A stretch of 64,000 nucleotides of DNA from JAFGNB01 sp050304135 (GCA_050304135.1 JBNLDC010000041.1:1-64000), one strand, 5' to 3'. Positions 44,730 to 53,337 are shown, counted from the first letter of the stretch. Made by a program: numbers and translations. The notes: generated by a model not told the origin, from the letters alone.

Positions 44730-45033
44730 GATAACCCTTTCTGCTGGATGTAATGAAGTAGAGCGCTTAAAACCCAAATACTGCAGTTGGGTATGAGTGA
44801 TATGTGTAAGAGCTTGCGACAGATTGCGTTACAGAAAGCGCAGGCGTGCCCGGAGAGGCACGTTGAGCACTTGTGTCCTACAAGATGGTGTAAGATGTTA
44901 CGCAGAGCACCGTATATCAGCTGCGGTATTCAGGTTAAAATACTTCCCGACGGAAAAATCGGCCAGAAGTACCGGTTGCTGCCAGTATACCGGGTTTATA
45001 CAGGTGCCCGGGCCCGGTCGCGGGGTATGGCGA
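44730..45033. other. intergenic region without recognised gene
   Basis: It contains a short hairpin (GTGCC...GGCAC near 44848-44864) without a T-run. Transcripts on the minus strand end (thioredoxin gene) and begin (cyclophilin) here. No coding sequence supported. Confidence 0.35.
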
Positions 45034-45636
45034 TCACATCGGACTGCTGAGTTTCTCCTGGCATTCACTCACGGATGCGCTGCCCCCGCAGGTAGTGATC
45101 ACCCGCTCATATGATTCCGCCGGATTGAGACCGGTGATCGCGTGGACCACTTTCTTATCTTTCATAAATACAACGAAAGGAATGCCCCGAACACCAAATG
45201 CTGCAGCGATATCCTGACTGTGCTGCACGTCAACCCGATAAAAATCGGCACTCTTTCCATGTTTCACTGCGAGTGAATCGTAGAGCGGTGCAAGAATTTT
45301 GCAGGGAACGCACCAGTCTGCGTAGAGATCGAAAACAAGCAGTTTGCCCGGGGTACCTTCGACAATAGCATTAAGTTTATCGAGATCGCCGATTGAGGAG
45401 ACAGGCTCTTTCTTTTCCTGCGGCGGGGCAGTTGAATCTGCAACGGTGGTACTCTCGGGAGCCGTATCCTCAGATTGTGCCTGTTGTTCTGCTATCACGG
45501 AATCTTCAGCTGCTGGGGAATCGATTACCGAAGCCTCCTTTTTTGATTCTGATTTTTTCCCGGTGCAGAACATCCCTGCAAGAATAACAACAGCAGACAG
45601 CACAATTGCGGATGCGGAAACAATTCTTCGGTTCAT
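45034..45636 (-). CDS. membrane-anchored thioredoxin-like protein downstream of hgcB
   Basis: A hydrophobic N-terminus (IVSASAIVLSAVVILAGMFC) is an export signal or anchor; it is not a proper lipobox (Phe at -1). A Ser/Glu/Ala/Pro linker (25-80) is followed by a thioredoxin domain with the active site ADWCVPCK (Cys109, Cys112) and the cis-Pro loop VRGIPFVVFMKDKK. It therefore acts outside the cytoplasm as a thiol-disulfide protein. It lies 64 bp after hgcB on the same strand and may form an operon with hgcAB. Confidence 0.87.
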   Translation of the reverse strand: MNRRIVSASAIVLSAVVILAGMFCTGKKSESKKEASVIDSPAAEDSVIAEQQAQSEDTAPESTTVADSTAPPQEKKEPVSSIGDLDKLNAIVEGTPGKLLVFDLYADWCVPCKILAPLYDSLAVKHGKSADFYRVDVQHSQDIAAAFGVRGIPFVVFMKDKKVVHAITGLNPAESYERVITTCGGSASVSECQEKLSSPM

Positions 45637-45700
45637 TAAAACTCCAGTATGGTAAACGGGTTTCCCGGACTACGTTTTCGGTCGTAAAAAAAGTGTCACT

Positions 45701-45994
45701 TCAGCAGCACCCACCGGACGAATCATCCGAACAGCCACAGGCAGGTTCTTTTCCGGTGAGCATACTGAAAAAAAGTGCTGCGGCACAACCGACACCGCTA
45801 TCGACGGTGAGGGCTCCGAAGGCACAGTTTCTCATGCAGGCGCTGCACTCCATGCATCTGTTCCTGTCGGTGATCACTGCTTTTCGATCTTTTACAATGA
45901 ATACTCCATGAGGGCACACTTCGACACATCTTCCGCAACCAGTGCAACGTTCCTTATTATAGGAAAGGGTCGAGACATTTTTCAGATACTTCAT
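45701..45994 (-). CDS. hgcB: mercury methylation ferredoxin HgcB
   Basis: A 97-aa dicluster ferredoxin. Two 4Fe-4S motifs: Cys17-x2-Cys20-x2-Cys23-x3-Cys27 (RCTGCGRCVEVCPHG) and Cys47-x2-Cys50-x2-Cys53-x3-Cys57 (RCMECSACMRNCAFG). After these come the typical HgcB segment VDSGVGCAAA (Cys70) and a C-terminal Cys96-Cys97 pair. HgcB supplies electrons to the corrinoid of HgcA and probably binds or passes Hg(II) by its end cysteines. Its start overlaps the hgcA stop by 4 bp, the standard hgcAB order. Without hgcA it could be taken for any ferredoxin; the pairing makes it firm. Confidence 0.93.
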   Translation of the reverse strand: MKYLKNVSTLSYNKERCTGCGRCVEVCPHGVFIVKDRKAVITDRNRCMECSACMRNCAFGALTVDSGVGCAAALFFSMLTGKEPACGCSDDSSGGCC

Positions 45995-47094
45995 ACCGGT
46001 TCTCCTGAAAAAAACAGTTGCTGCAGTTTGAAGCTGAGCAGAAGAATCGCACCTGCTGCTGCTGCAACCACATACAGCGGAACGGCGAATTTCATCTCAC
46101 GTTTAACTCCCGACATTCCCGTATAGGGGGTGGACCCGGTAAAGTTCAGGGCACAAAACGAGCTGTAGGCGGGAAAAAACGCGAAACAGAAAACCTGTAG
46201 TAATGGATTCGTGATACCGGAGAGCGGGAGATAGATACCCATTGCAACACAACCGATAATAAAACCTTTGAGTGAAAATGCCCGGAACGGGATCCAGGGG
46301 AGCAGTGTCGGTGTTACTACCGTACCGGTAATCAGGGCAATAAAAGCAGCCGCTACAAGTGGTAAACCGTTCCTCAACATCGGAGAGAATAGAATTCCAG
46401 TCTGTTCCAAACCGATAACAGCGAGACTGATAAGCGTCGTCGGAATGAACATTGCGAGGGAGGGGCGCAGTTCCATCGGGGTAAGTATCAGTCGCTCGCC
46501 AATGCCGAACCGGACCTGGCGCATTGGTTCGGTCGCCTTCATTCCTGAGGAGAGAAAGTGCGGGATATCGACTGCACGTACCGGACCGTATACCACTGAA
46601 AAGCCGGTGTTTTTTTTCACTTCATGGGCAGCGATTCCCGGAGCTCCGAGCTGCGGGACGATTACTCTCCGGTGCTCCACAACCTTGGCAAGACCAGATG
46701 TCTCGATACGGTGAATCAGTTCCTCGGTACCGAATGTCCCTTTTCCGGCGGCACACCAGACATTAATTCCTTTGGTGTCCAATACGAGTATCCAGCCGTC
46801 GCAGCCGTCGAGGGCACGGCGCAAGTGATCAAAACTGAGCTTGTAATTTGCTGAAACGAACACCGGAGATGTGGCGTCGGGCAAACCGATACCGTACAGA
46901 CCGGGTTCAACGGTATAACGCATCCTCAATCCGCCGATCCGGCAGCGAATCGTAGCAATCGTATCAGCACGATTCCACCGGGAGGAGACGATACAGACGT
47001 CACCGCACGGGGTTGAAATCCTGCCGGTAACCCAGGGTTTTCCCTCCCCGGGAATGCGTTTAACGGATGTTGTACAGCAGCAGTTTTGTTCCAT
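45991..47094 (-). CDS. hgcA: mercury methylation corrinoid protein HgcA
   Basis: HgcA transfers a methyl group from a corrinoid to Hg(II), giving methylmercury. The diagnostic cap-helix motif N111-V-W-C114-A-A-G-K118 is present, where Cys114 would be the lower axial ligand of cobalt. Around it are the family blocks VEPGLYGIGLPDATSPVFVS, ANYKLSFDHLRRAL and VVEHRRVIVPQLGAPGIAAH, then a C-terminal half with five membrane helices (about 213-232, 242-262, 275-292, 297-316 and 336-356). At 367 aa it is a little longer than described members. CdhD/AcsC, the distant CO-dehydrogenase relatives, lack this motif plus five-helix layout. No clear ribosome site is seen before the ATG. Confidence 0.95.
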   Translation of the reverse strand: MEQNCCCTTSVKRIPGEGKPWVTGRISTPCGDVCIVSSRWNRADTIATIRCRIGGLRMRYTVEPGLYGIGLPDATSPVFVSANYKLSFDHLRRALDGCDGWILVLDTKGINVWCAAGKGTFGTEELIHRIETSGLAKVVEHRRVIVPQLGAPGIAAHEVKKNTGFSVVYGPVRAVDIPHFLSSGMKATEPMRQVRFGIGERLILTPMELRPSLAMFIPTTLISLAVIGLEQTGILFSPMLRNGLPLVAAAFIALITGTVVTPTLLPWIPFRAFSLKGFIIGCVAMGIYLPLSGITNPLLQVFCFAFFPAYSSFCALNFTGSTPYTGMSGVKREMKFAVPLYVVAAAAGAILLLSFKLQQLFFSGEPV

Positions 47095-47105
47095 ATGGTG
47101 TAAAA

Positions 47106-47133
47106 ATAATACCTGCCTGATCCGGGCTGTTGA
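47106..47133 (-). promoter_or_regulatory. possible hgcAB promoter
   Basis: On the minus strand: TCAACA (-35 like, 4 of 6, 47128-47133), 16-bp spacer, TATTAT (-10, 5 of 6, 47106-47111). Transcription would begin around 47099, only about 5 nt before the hgcA ATG, so the mRNA would be nearly leaderless, which fits the missing ribosome site. Confidence 0.4.
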
Positions 47134-47158
47134 CCCGTTTTCCTTTTAAATGTAAAAT
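47130..47158 (+). promoter_or_regulatory. sigma-70-type promoter of the GGDEF/HD-GYP gene
   Basis: TTGACC (47130-47135), 17-bp spacer, TAAAAT (47153-47158): 5 of 6 matches in both boxes with ideal spacing. It faces away from hgcA, and its -35 overlaps the possible hgcA -35. The gene starts at 47252, leaving a leader of about 85 nt. Confidence 0.6.
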
Positions 47159-47251
47159 CACACGGTATGTCGGGATCGACACCTCCGGGCGATCCGCGTC
47201 GGGGAAGGCAGTATATGCATCGGCATACCTCGCGGAAAGAGCACAGATCTG

Positions 47252-48901
47252 ATGGCAAATCAGGATGCAGGACGGTCACATCCGGACGGGTGGTTCCGGA
47301 CCCCGGAAGAAAATCTCGCAGCACTGGCACTGGCAGGGGCAGGGGACGGGCTATGGGACTGGCACCGTATTGCCGACCGTGTGTACTACGACTCGCAGTG
47401 GAAAGCGCTGGCGGGTTTCGGTCCCGATGACCTCAGTGACGGCAGCAGCGAGTGGTTTGACCGGATTCATCCCGATGACAGTGCAGAAGTAAAAAGGTAT
47501 CTGGACGCGCATTTCACCGGACGTACTGCCCATTTTCGTTCGGAACACCGGCTGCGACATGCCGACGGCACCTACCGCTGGGTACTGGTCCGTGGCACGG
47601 CACTCAGGGATCAAACGGGAGAAGCGGTACGGATTGTCGGCACCTTGACCGATATCAACGAGCAGAAACAGGCGGAGTTCAAGCTGCATGCGCAGCTTGA
47701 TGAAATGCGGTTCGCGCTTGCCTCCGAGAAGGTGCTCATGGAGGAACTTGACCGGAAAAACCGGGAGCTGACCGAGCTGTCGATTACCGACGGACTTACC
47801 GGGCTTTACAACCACCGGTTTCTGCAGCAGCGGTTCGACTTCGAGTTCAAGCGGACCCGACGTTACGGCGGCGAACTCTGCTGTCTGCTGATGGATATTG
47901 ATCATTTCAAAAAACTCAATGATACCTACGGTCACCAGTTCGGCGACTACGTGCTCAAAGGAATAGCAGCCCTGATAAAGTCGCACTCACGGGAAGTTGA
48001 CATATGCGGACGTTACGGCGGTGAGGAGTTTCTGATCATTGCCAATCTGACCGAGAAGAATGCTCTGCAATTCGCCGATAAACTCCACGATGCCATCGGG
48101 AATGAGCGGTTTGAGCACCCTTCGGCAATGGTCAAGGTAACCGTGAGTATCGGTATTGCTGAATGCACCAGCGAGGTGAAGACCCGTCAGGAACTCATTG
48201 AACGGGCTGACCGGGCAATGTATCAGGCGAAAAAGGACGGCAGAAATCTGGTGCGGGTATGGAAGGATGTGGAGACTGCATTTTTAGAAAGTGAAAAGTA
48301 CGGAGTTGCCGAGCTGCGCGAAAAATTTCAGGGGCTTTCGATGCAGATGCAGAGCGCCTACGTGGAGGCAATCAATGCTCTCGTGAAAGCTGTCGAGGCG
48401 AAAGATCCGACCGCACATGAACATTCGGAAAATGTTGCCCGGCATGCTGTGGCTATTGCCCGGACGCTGCACCTCGCGCCCGATCAGATAGAGGTGATAA
48501 AATTCGCCGCGATACTGCATGATATCGGAAAAATCAGTATTCCCGATACGCTCCTGCACAAAACAGGAACAGTATCCGCGCAGGAGCGGAAGGTCCTGCA
48601 GCAGCATCCGGAGGTTGGCGTATCGATTCTCAAGGATATCCGTTTTCTGGAAAAAGAGTTGCCGATTGTCCTTTACCATCATGAGCGCTTTGATGGGAAA
48701 GGGTACCCTTACGGTTTGAGCAGGTATGAAATTCCGGTCGGTGCCAGAATTGTTGCTGTTGCCGATGCGTTTGACAGAATGCTCCACGGTCGGACGGGAA
48801 CTGAAAAACACTCCATGGAGGAGACTGTCAAGCAGCTTGTCGGCGAGAAAAACAGACAATTCTCACCGGAAGTTGTTGACGCATTTTTAAAGTCGATGTA
48901 A
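47252..48901 (+). CDS. PAS-GGDEF-HD-GYP cyclic-di-GMP protein
   Basis: A PAS/PAC domain (about 20-145; LWDWHRIADRVYYDSQWKAL ... YRWVLVRGTALRDQTG) with a short coiled coil, then a GGDEF domain with GGEEF and an inhibitory RxxD exactly five residues before it (R-E-V-D, then I-C-G-R-Y). Last is an HD-GYP domain (HEHSENVARHAVAIARTLHL, AAILHDIGKISIPD, HHERFDGKGYPYG). It can thus in principle both make and break c-di-GMP, with the PAS domain as sensor. No membrane segment. It is divergent from hgcA and followed by a STAS gene. Confidence 0.94.
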   Translation: MANQDAGRSHPDGWFRTPEENLAALALAGAGDGLWDWHRIADRVYYDSQWKALAGFGPDDLSDGSSEWFDRIHPDDSAEVKRYLDAHFTGRTAHFRSEHRLRHADGTYRWVLVRGTALRDQTGEAVRIVGTLTDINEQKQAEFKLHAQLDEMRFALASEKVLMEELDRKNRELTELSITDGLTGLYNHRFLQQRFDFEFKRTRRYGGELCCLLMDIDHFKKLNDTYGHQFGDYVLKGIAALIKSHSREVDICGRYGGEEFLIIANLTEKNALQFADKLHDAIGNERFEHPSAMVKVTVSIGIAECTSEVKTRQELIERADRAMYQAKKDGRNLVRVWKDVETAFLESEKYGVAELREKFQGLSMQMQSAYVEAINALVKAVEAKDPTAHEHSENVARHAVAIARTLHLAPDQIEVIKFAAILHDIGKISIPDTLLHKTGTVSAQERKVLQQHPEVGVSILKDIRFLEKELPIVLYHHERFDGKGYPYGLSRYEIPVGARIVAVADAFDRMLHGRTGTEKHSMEETVKQLVGEKNRQFSPEVVDAFLKSM

Positions 48902-48931
48902 TGTAATAGAAGGAAAGGCATCCAAACGAGT

Positions 48932-49285
48932 ATGAACTTCAAAATTATTGAACGCGGTGATGTGGTGGAAGTGGCGATTGAAGGGAACGTTCTCCAGGAG
49001 AATGTGGATGTACTCAAAGGGCGTTTTTATGATCTGATCGAAAGCGGGAAGGTGAACATTGTACTTAATATGGAACAGTCGAATTATGTCAGCAGTCTCT
49101 GCCTGGCGATAATCGTTGATGTGAAAAATCGGCTGTCCCAGAATAACGGCGACCTGAAAATAACCAACATCAACCGACTCATCCGAAATCTGTTTGAAAT
49201 AACCAATCTGGTGAAAAAAATCGACCTGTTCGATTCGGTCGATGAGGCGGTTGCTGCATTTTCCTCTGTTATTCCGGAAAACTGA
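48932..49285 (+). CDS. STAS domain protein (anti-sigma factor antagonist-like)
   Basis: A 117-aa single STAS domain: VVEVAIEGNVLQENVDVLKG, the strand VNIVLNMEQSNYVSSLCLAI with the phosphorylatable Ser pair at the start of the helix, and NLFEITNLVKKIDLFDSVDE. In partner-switch systems the Ser is phosphorylated by an anti-sigma kinase. No such kinase or phosphatase is in the window. It lies 30 bp after the GGDEF/HD-GYP gene and probably shares its transcript. Confidence 0.88.
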   Translation: MNFKIIERGDVVEVAIEGNVLQENVDVLKGRFYDLIESGKVNIVLNMEQSNYVSSLCLAIIVDVKNRLSQNNGDLKITNINRLIRNLFEITNLVKKIDLFDSVDEAVAAFSSVIPEN

Positions 49286-49729
49286 TTTCCTGTAATTGTG
49301 TTTGTTTCTATTTCACCGGAAATTTAATAGATATTGTTCGGAAACTCTCTACGCACATTGAGCGAAGTCAAAATGTATCAATTCCATCAGATCATGGGCA
49401 TACTTCGACTCCGCTCAGTGCACCGCTTCTCCACGAGTCTATCCCTTACCCACAAGTTTGTTGCCAGTTAAAAGCCAGGAAAACATGCCGGTCCTATGGA
49501 CCTTGAACAGGTTGGTTATATTGATTACTATAGACATTCCGCACCTACGGTGCTCATGAGGTCTGTTGAACCGGTATGTGTATAGCAACAGTTACTTACC
49601 TTAATTGTGTACGCCTGCTTCCACTTTTGTCTATTTATTTCGGGATCAGGACAGGGTCTCGCCTTCAGGATACAAAAACCTGTTTAACGATAATTGCAAC
49701 AGGCGGGTGGGGATGGCACAACAGGTTGG
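49286..49729. repeat. intergenic region with dispersed repeat copy D (49356-49420)
   Basis: Imperfect inverted arms CATTGAGCGAAGTCAAAAT (49356-49374) and TACTTCGACTCCGCTCAGTG (49401-49420), close to those of copy C at 26581-26631. The remainder to the dnaA stop shows no supported gene. Confidence 0.65.
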
Positions 49730-51115
49730 TCAGGGAAGGGATTCTATCAACTGCTCAAGGGCGCAGATTTTCTCTTTCATCTCCGGATTACTTTCCATTT
49801 CCGCTCCGATTTTTTTGTAGGAGTGCAGAACGGTTGAGTAGTCCCGACCGCCGAATTCAAGACCGATGGATCTGAGTGATTGCTTGGTCCACTTTTTACA
49901 GAGGTACATGGCAATAGAGCGGGGCAGGGTGACATCACGCTTGCGGGTATGCGCTGTAAGCTGATTCGGGCTGATATTGTATGCTTCTGCGGTAATTTTC
50001 TGAAGATATTGTACTGAAATACGTTCGTCTTTCCGGGCTATCGCATCACCGCAGAGTTCTTTTGCCACATCAAGAGTGATGTCCCTCCCGGTAAACGAGG
50101 ATGACGCTATCAGCTTGATCAGTGAACCTTCAAGCTCCCGGACATTAGAGGTGATATGGGCGGCAATGAACTGTACCACTTCATCGGGAAGCGACAGTCC
50201 GTCGATCTCCGCTTTTTTCCTGAGTATTGCCATCCGGGTTTCAAGATTGGGGGGTTGAATGTCGGTAATCAGTCCGCCCAGGAAACGGTTGATGATATGG
50301 TCCATCATATCAGGGATCTTTTCCGGCTGCCGGTCGGAGGAGAGCACGATTTGTTTGTTCTCAAGCAGCAGCCGGTTGAAAATCCGGAAAAACTCCTTCT
50401 GGGTACCTACCTTGCCGCTGAAAAACTGAATGTCATCGATAAGCAGCAGATCGACGGTACGGAATTTTTTATAAAAGGAGGTGGAATCTTTTTTATGTAC
50501 TACATAATTAATATACTGGTTGGTGAATTCCTCGCTGGTCATGTAGACCACATGGTCTGCAGTACCTTCGGTTTGCGCATAGTGGCCGATTGCCTGCAGT
50601 AGATGGGTTTTCCCCAAACCGGTTCCACCGTAAATCACCAGCGGATTGAATGACGTTTTTCCCGGTGCTTCGGCAACCGCGAGCGATGCGGCATGCGCCA
50701 TGCGGTTGCCTTCGCCGATGACAAAGGAATCGTATCGGTAATTTGGATGGAATTGACCGCGAGTTTCAACAACCACCGGTACCTTTTTAGTACGGGCTTC
50801 GGCAATTTCTTCGGAAATGGGTTCAATTACTTTCCAGTCTTTCTGGACCGGAGTAAACGATAGGGTCGAAAAGGAGATATCCGCGTCGTTGAGAATCCCT
50901 CTGATGAGATCTGCGAAATGTTCCTCGATGAAATCGGCGAAAAACCGGTTGGGAACCTGTACCTGTGCGGCGCCGGAAGCGTCAATTTGAAGGTCGGTCG
51001 CGCGGAACCATGTTTCGAAGCTGTGAGTTCCTATTTTATCGTGAATTTTCTCAAGGCAGTAATGCCAGGGGGATGCTGCTGAACAATTCTGGGTGGCGGC
51101 AGAGTTTGTTAACAT
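49730..51115 (-). CDS. dnaA: chromosomal replication initiator DnaA
   Basis: Domain I (LEKIHDKIGTHSFETWF), a short linker, AAA+ domain III (Walker A IYGGTGLGKTHLLQAI, Walker B VDLLLIDDIQFFSGK, sensor I and box VII-like VLSSDRQPEKIPDM) and the DNA-binding domain IV with the signature SIAMYLCKKWTKQSLRSIGL and GGRDYSTVLHSYKKI. At 461 aa it is complete. It melts the origin and starts replication. A DnaA box abuts the start codon, which suggests self-control. dnaN, recF and rpmH are not next to it. Confidence 0.96.
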   Translation of the reverse strand: MLTNSAATQNCSAASPWHYCLEKIHDKIGTHSFETWFRATDLQIDASGAAQVQVPNRFFADFIEEHFADLIRGILNDADISFSTLSFTPVQKDWKVIEPISEEIAEARTKKVPVVVETRGQFHPNYRYDSFVIGEGNRMAHAASLAVAEAPGKTSFNPLVIYGGTGLGKTHLLQAIGHYAQTEGTADHVVYMTSEEFTNQYINYVVHKKDSTSFYKKFRTVDLLLIDDIQFFSGKVGTQKEFFRIFNRLLLENKQIVLSSDRQPEKIPDMMDHIINRFLGGLITDIQPPNLETRMAILRKKAEIDGLSLPDEVVQFIAAHITSNVRELEGSLIKLIASSSFTGRDITLDVAKELCGDAIARKDERISVQYLQKITAEAYNISPNQLTAHTRKRDVTLPRSIAMYLCKKWTKQSLRSIGLEFGGRDYSTVLHSYKKIGAEMESNPEMKEKICALEQLIESLP

Positions 51116-51420
51116 GTTATCAACACCGACTATTCTTGACAGAGTGTATTGGTGACCGATGATGTAATGTTGATAAGTCTGTTGATGAATTAGTAGAGGT
51201 TAATCTGTTTAAACTGTTGTTATTTAAGACGAAGAGCGAAAAAAACAGTTTTCCGATTAAATGAAATTCATATTTAATCAACTACTTGTTAACACGCTTT
51301 CCACTACTTATCAACATCGAGTTATCAACATCAAAGAACAGCAGTACTAAGCGTGACTTCAATATACTATTATCAAAAAAAAACACAAAGAAAAATTTGA
51401 AAAAAATAAAAAAAAAGTAC
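51116..51420. other. candidate chromosomal replication origin (oriC)
   Basis: Four exact TTATCAACA boxes: plus strand at 51117-51125, 51308-51316 and 51322-51330, minus strand at 51168-51176. One near-match is on the minus strand at 51180-51188. An A-rich tract (51374-51417) beside the last two boxes would serve as the unwinding element. It lies directly upstream of dnaA, a common place for oriC. No gene is seen here. Confidence 0.82.
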
Positions 51421-51655
51421 GACAAATGAGAAAATGGTGAAAACCTGCGTCAGGAAGCTTTATTACAGCTAACCGTTCGGAAGCATGGCTGGTACCTGTC
51501 GGTGAATTCCAACTGAATCGGTGAAAGGCGGAACTCGCATCCGTTTAAAATGTCGATTTATGTAAAGGTTTTTCTCTGAAGTACCGATGAATCGTAATGA
51601 GAGTCATGTAACGGTCATCGAAGACCACGGTGTAGTGCGATTCAAGGAGGAATTT

Positions 51656-52339
51656 ATGAGTATCACGGCAATCGGTTCCCCGGCAGTACCTTCTGCAGCG
51701 GATCAGAAGCGTTTCCAGTATCCCGATCAATTCGGTAAAAATTCCGGTCTATCAGGTCGGCAGTCTTCGGTGAGTGCGAAAATGGTTTCTGAGTACTACT
51801 CCTCTCAGTCGATTTCAGTTGAGTATACTTCGAAAGACGGTGATACGGTCAGTTTCAGCATGGAAAGTGTCAAATACGCGAAATCATCCATGGAACTTTC
51901 TGCTACCGGCAACAAAGACGACATGAAAGCGCTGGTTGATTATATAAAGGATAACTTCGATCAGATGCGCAAGGATATAATCAGAGGGTTTCTGAAGAGT
52001 GTCGGTGTTGATGTGCCCGAAAACGAGGATGTGGAAAAAGTCGAAGAGACGGAAACACTCCAGATACCGGAAGAGTGGAATGCCGAAAATACCTCACAGC
52101 GGATTGTTGATTTCGCGGTGTCGTTTTTTGATGCTTTTGAAGGGGCTGGTGATGAATTTCTCAGCACCATAAAAGATGCGGTAGAGGAAGGTTTCAAACA
52201 GGCACGCGAAATGCTTGGAGAACTTCCCGGACAGGTTTCCAGTCTTATTGATGATACCTACGAACTGGTTATGGAAAAACTGGATGCCTGGGGAGTTGAG
52301 CAGGGAATAACCGCTCAGGAGCAGGAACAGGCTGCATAA
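51656..52339 (+). CDS. uncharacterised helical protein (227 aa)
   Basis: The ATG at 51656 has a perfect CAAGGAGG ribosome site; a longer frame to 51587 is not needed. The N-terminal third (VSAKMVSEYYSSQSISVEYT) is Ser-rich, a beta-hairpin follows (SKDGDTVSFSMESVKYAKSS), and the rest is acidic and helical, ending in EQEQEQAA-like residues. No signal peptide. It reminds me of DUF5610-type proteins of the FCB group, but I cannot confirm this. Monocistronic between oriC and a minus-strand gene. Confidence 0.65.
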   Translation: MSITAIGSPAVPSAADQKRFQYPDQFGKNSGLSGRQSSVSAKMVSEYYSSQSISVEYTSKDGDTVSFSMESVKYAKSSMELSATGNKDDMKALVDYIKDNFDQMRKDIIRGFLKSVGVDVPENEDVEKVEETETLQIPEEWNAENTSQRIVDFAVSFFDAFEGAGDEFLSTIKDAVEEGFKQAREMLGELPGQVSSLIDDTYELVMEKLDAWGVEQGITAQEQEQAA

Positions 52340-52446
52340 TTTTCTGAAAAATCAGGCGTACTCTGATGTTGTCTCTTACCGGGGATGGCTATAGGCGAAC
52401 AGGCACTGCACCCGGGGAAGTACTCCTGCAGTACAGGTGATGTTTC

Positions 52447-53337
52447 TCACCAGAGTCGGACCGGCAGTTCCAGTGAGTCGCTGTCAACCTCGTTAATCAG
52501 AGCCCTGAGATCTGCCAGATTCCTGGAAACCGCACCACTGTATTCCTTCCAGATGAACAATTCCGGATCATTGATTTTTACAACAAGAGAATCAATACGA
52601 TTGATCAGTCGCTCCACTTTGCCGACCAGCGGGGCTATGGTTTCAATCAGGTCAGTAACCGTTCCGGTAGCAGCGGGGAGAATGGTTCCGAGGGTATCGG
52701 TAACCGAAAGTGCCTGCTCAAGCATTCCCAGTGCCGACTCTGTTCCGTTCTGAACCAGAGTATCGATCTGACCGATCTGTACCGTCAGCGTGGTCATCAC
52801 GGAATCAATGTTACTGACGAATTGCCAAATTTCGGCAATCAACGAAGATTTATCCGCAGTACCATCCTTGAGCTGTTCCGAAAGGAGCAGCAGCGTATGG
52901 ACGGCATTACTGAGTTCACCTATATAGGAAAGGGCTTCGTCCGGCCCAACCGCGACATTCCCGTAAAGGAGTTTGTTTGCCGGAACGTTCCGTTTGTTCG
53001 GCGTACCCGGAATGATGGTCAGGTACCGGTCGCCCATTACTCCCTTTGCCACCACGGTAATAGTGTAGTCTTCAAACAGGCGCAGGGTGTCTTTGGTTTC
53101 AATCTGAATAAATGCGGTGGTCCCCTTCATGGTGATATCCCGGATGGTTCCTACCTCAACACCCTGATAGTTCACCGGATCCTGAACCGAGAGGAATGAG
53201 AGTCCCGCGACATTTTTAAAGGCGATAGTTCTGGTTACCACCGGGGCAGAACCCTGCCAGAGCAGATAACCGACTGGGAGTATCAGAAAGAGTATTATCA
53301 GTGCAATGACGAAATAGCCCAGAATGCGGTCGTTCAT
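52447..53337 (-). CDS. MCE/MlaD family lipid-transport protein
   Basis: The ATG at 53337 (MNDRILGYFVIALIILFLIL) gives one N-terminal membrane anchor. The MCE domain follows (about 40-120; FKNVAGLSFLSVQDPVNYQG, VEVGTIRDITMKGTT, VVAKGVMGDRYLTIIPG), then a long amphipathic helical part (about 140-297) as found in tunnel-forming MlaD/PqiB/YrbD relatives. It would bind lipids between inner and outer membranes. The usual permease (MlaE) and ATPase (MlaF) genes are not adjacent in this window. Confidence 0.87.
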   Translation of the reverse strand: MNDRILGYFVIALIILFLILPVGYLLWQGSAPVVTRTIAFKNVAGLSFLSVQDPVNYQGVEVGTIRDITMKGTTAFIQIETKDTLRLFEDYTITVVAKGVMGDRYLTIIPGTPNKRNVPANKLLYGNVAVGPDEALSYIGELSNAVHTLLLLSEQLKDGTADKSSLIAEIWQFVSNIDSVMTTLTVQIGQIDTLVQNGTESALGMLEQALSVTDTLGTILPAATGTVTDLIETIAPLVGKVERLINRIDSLVVKINDPELFIWKEYSGAVSRNLADLRALINEVDSDSLELPVRLW

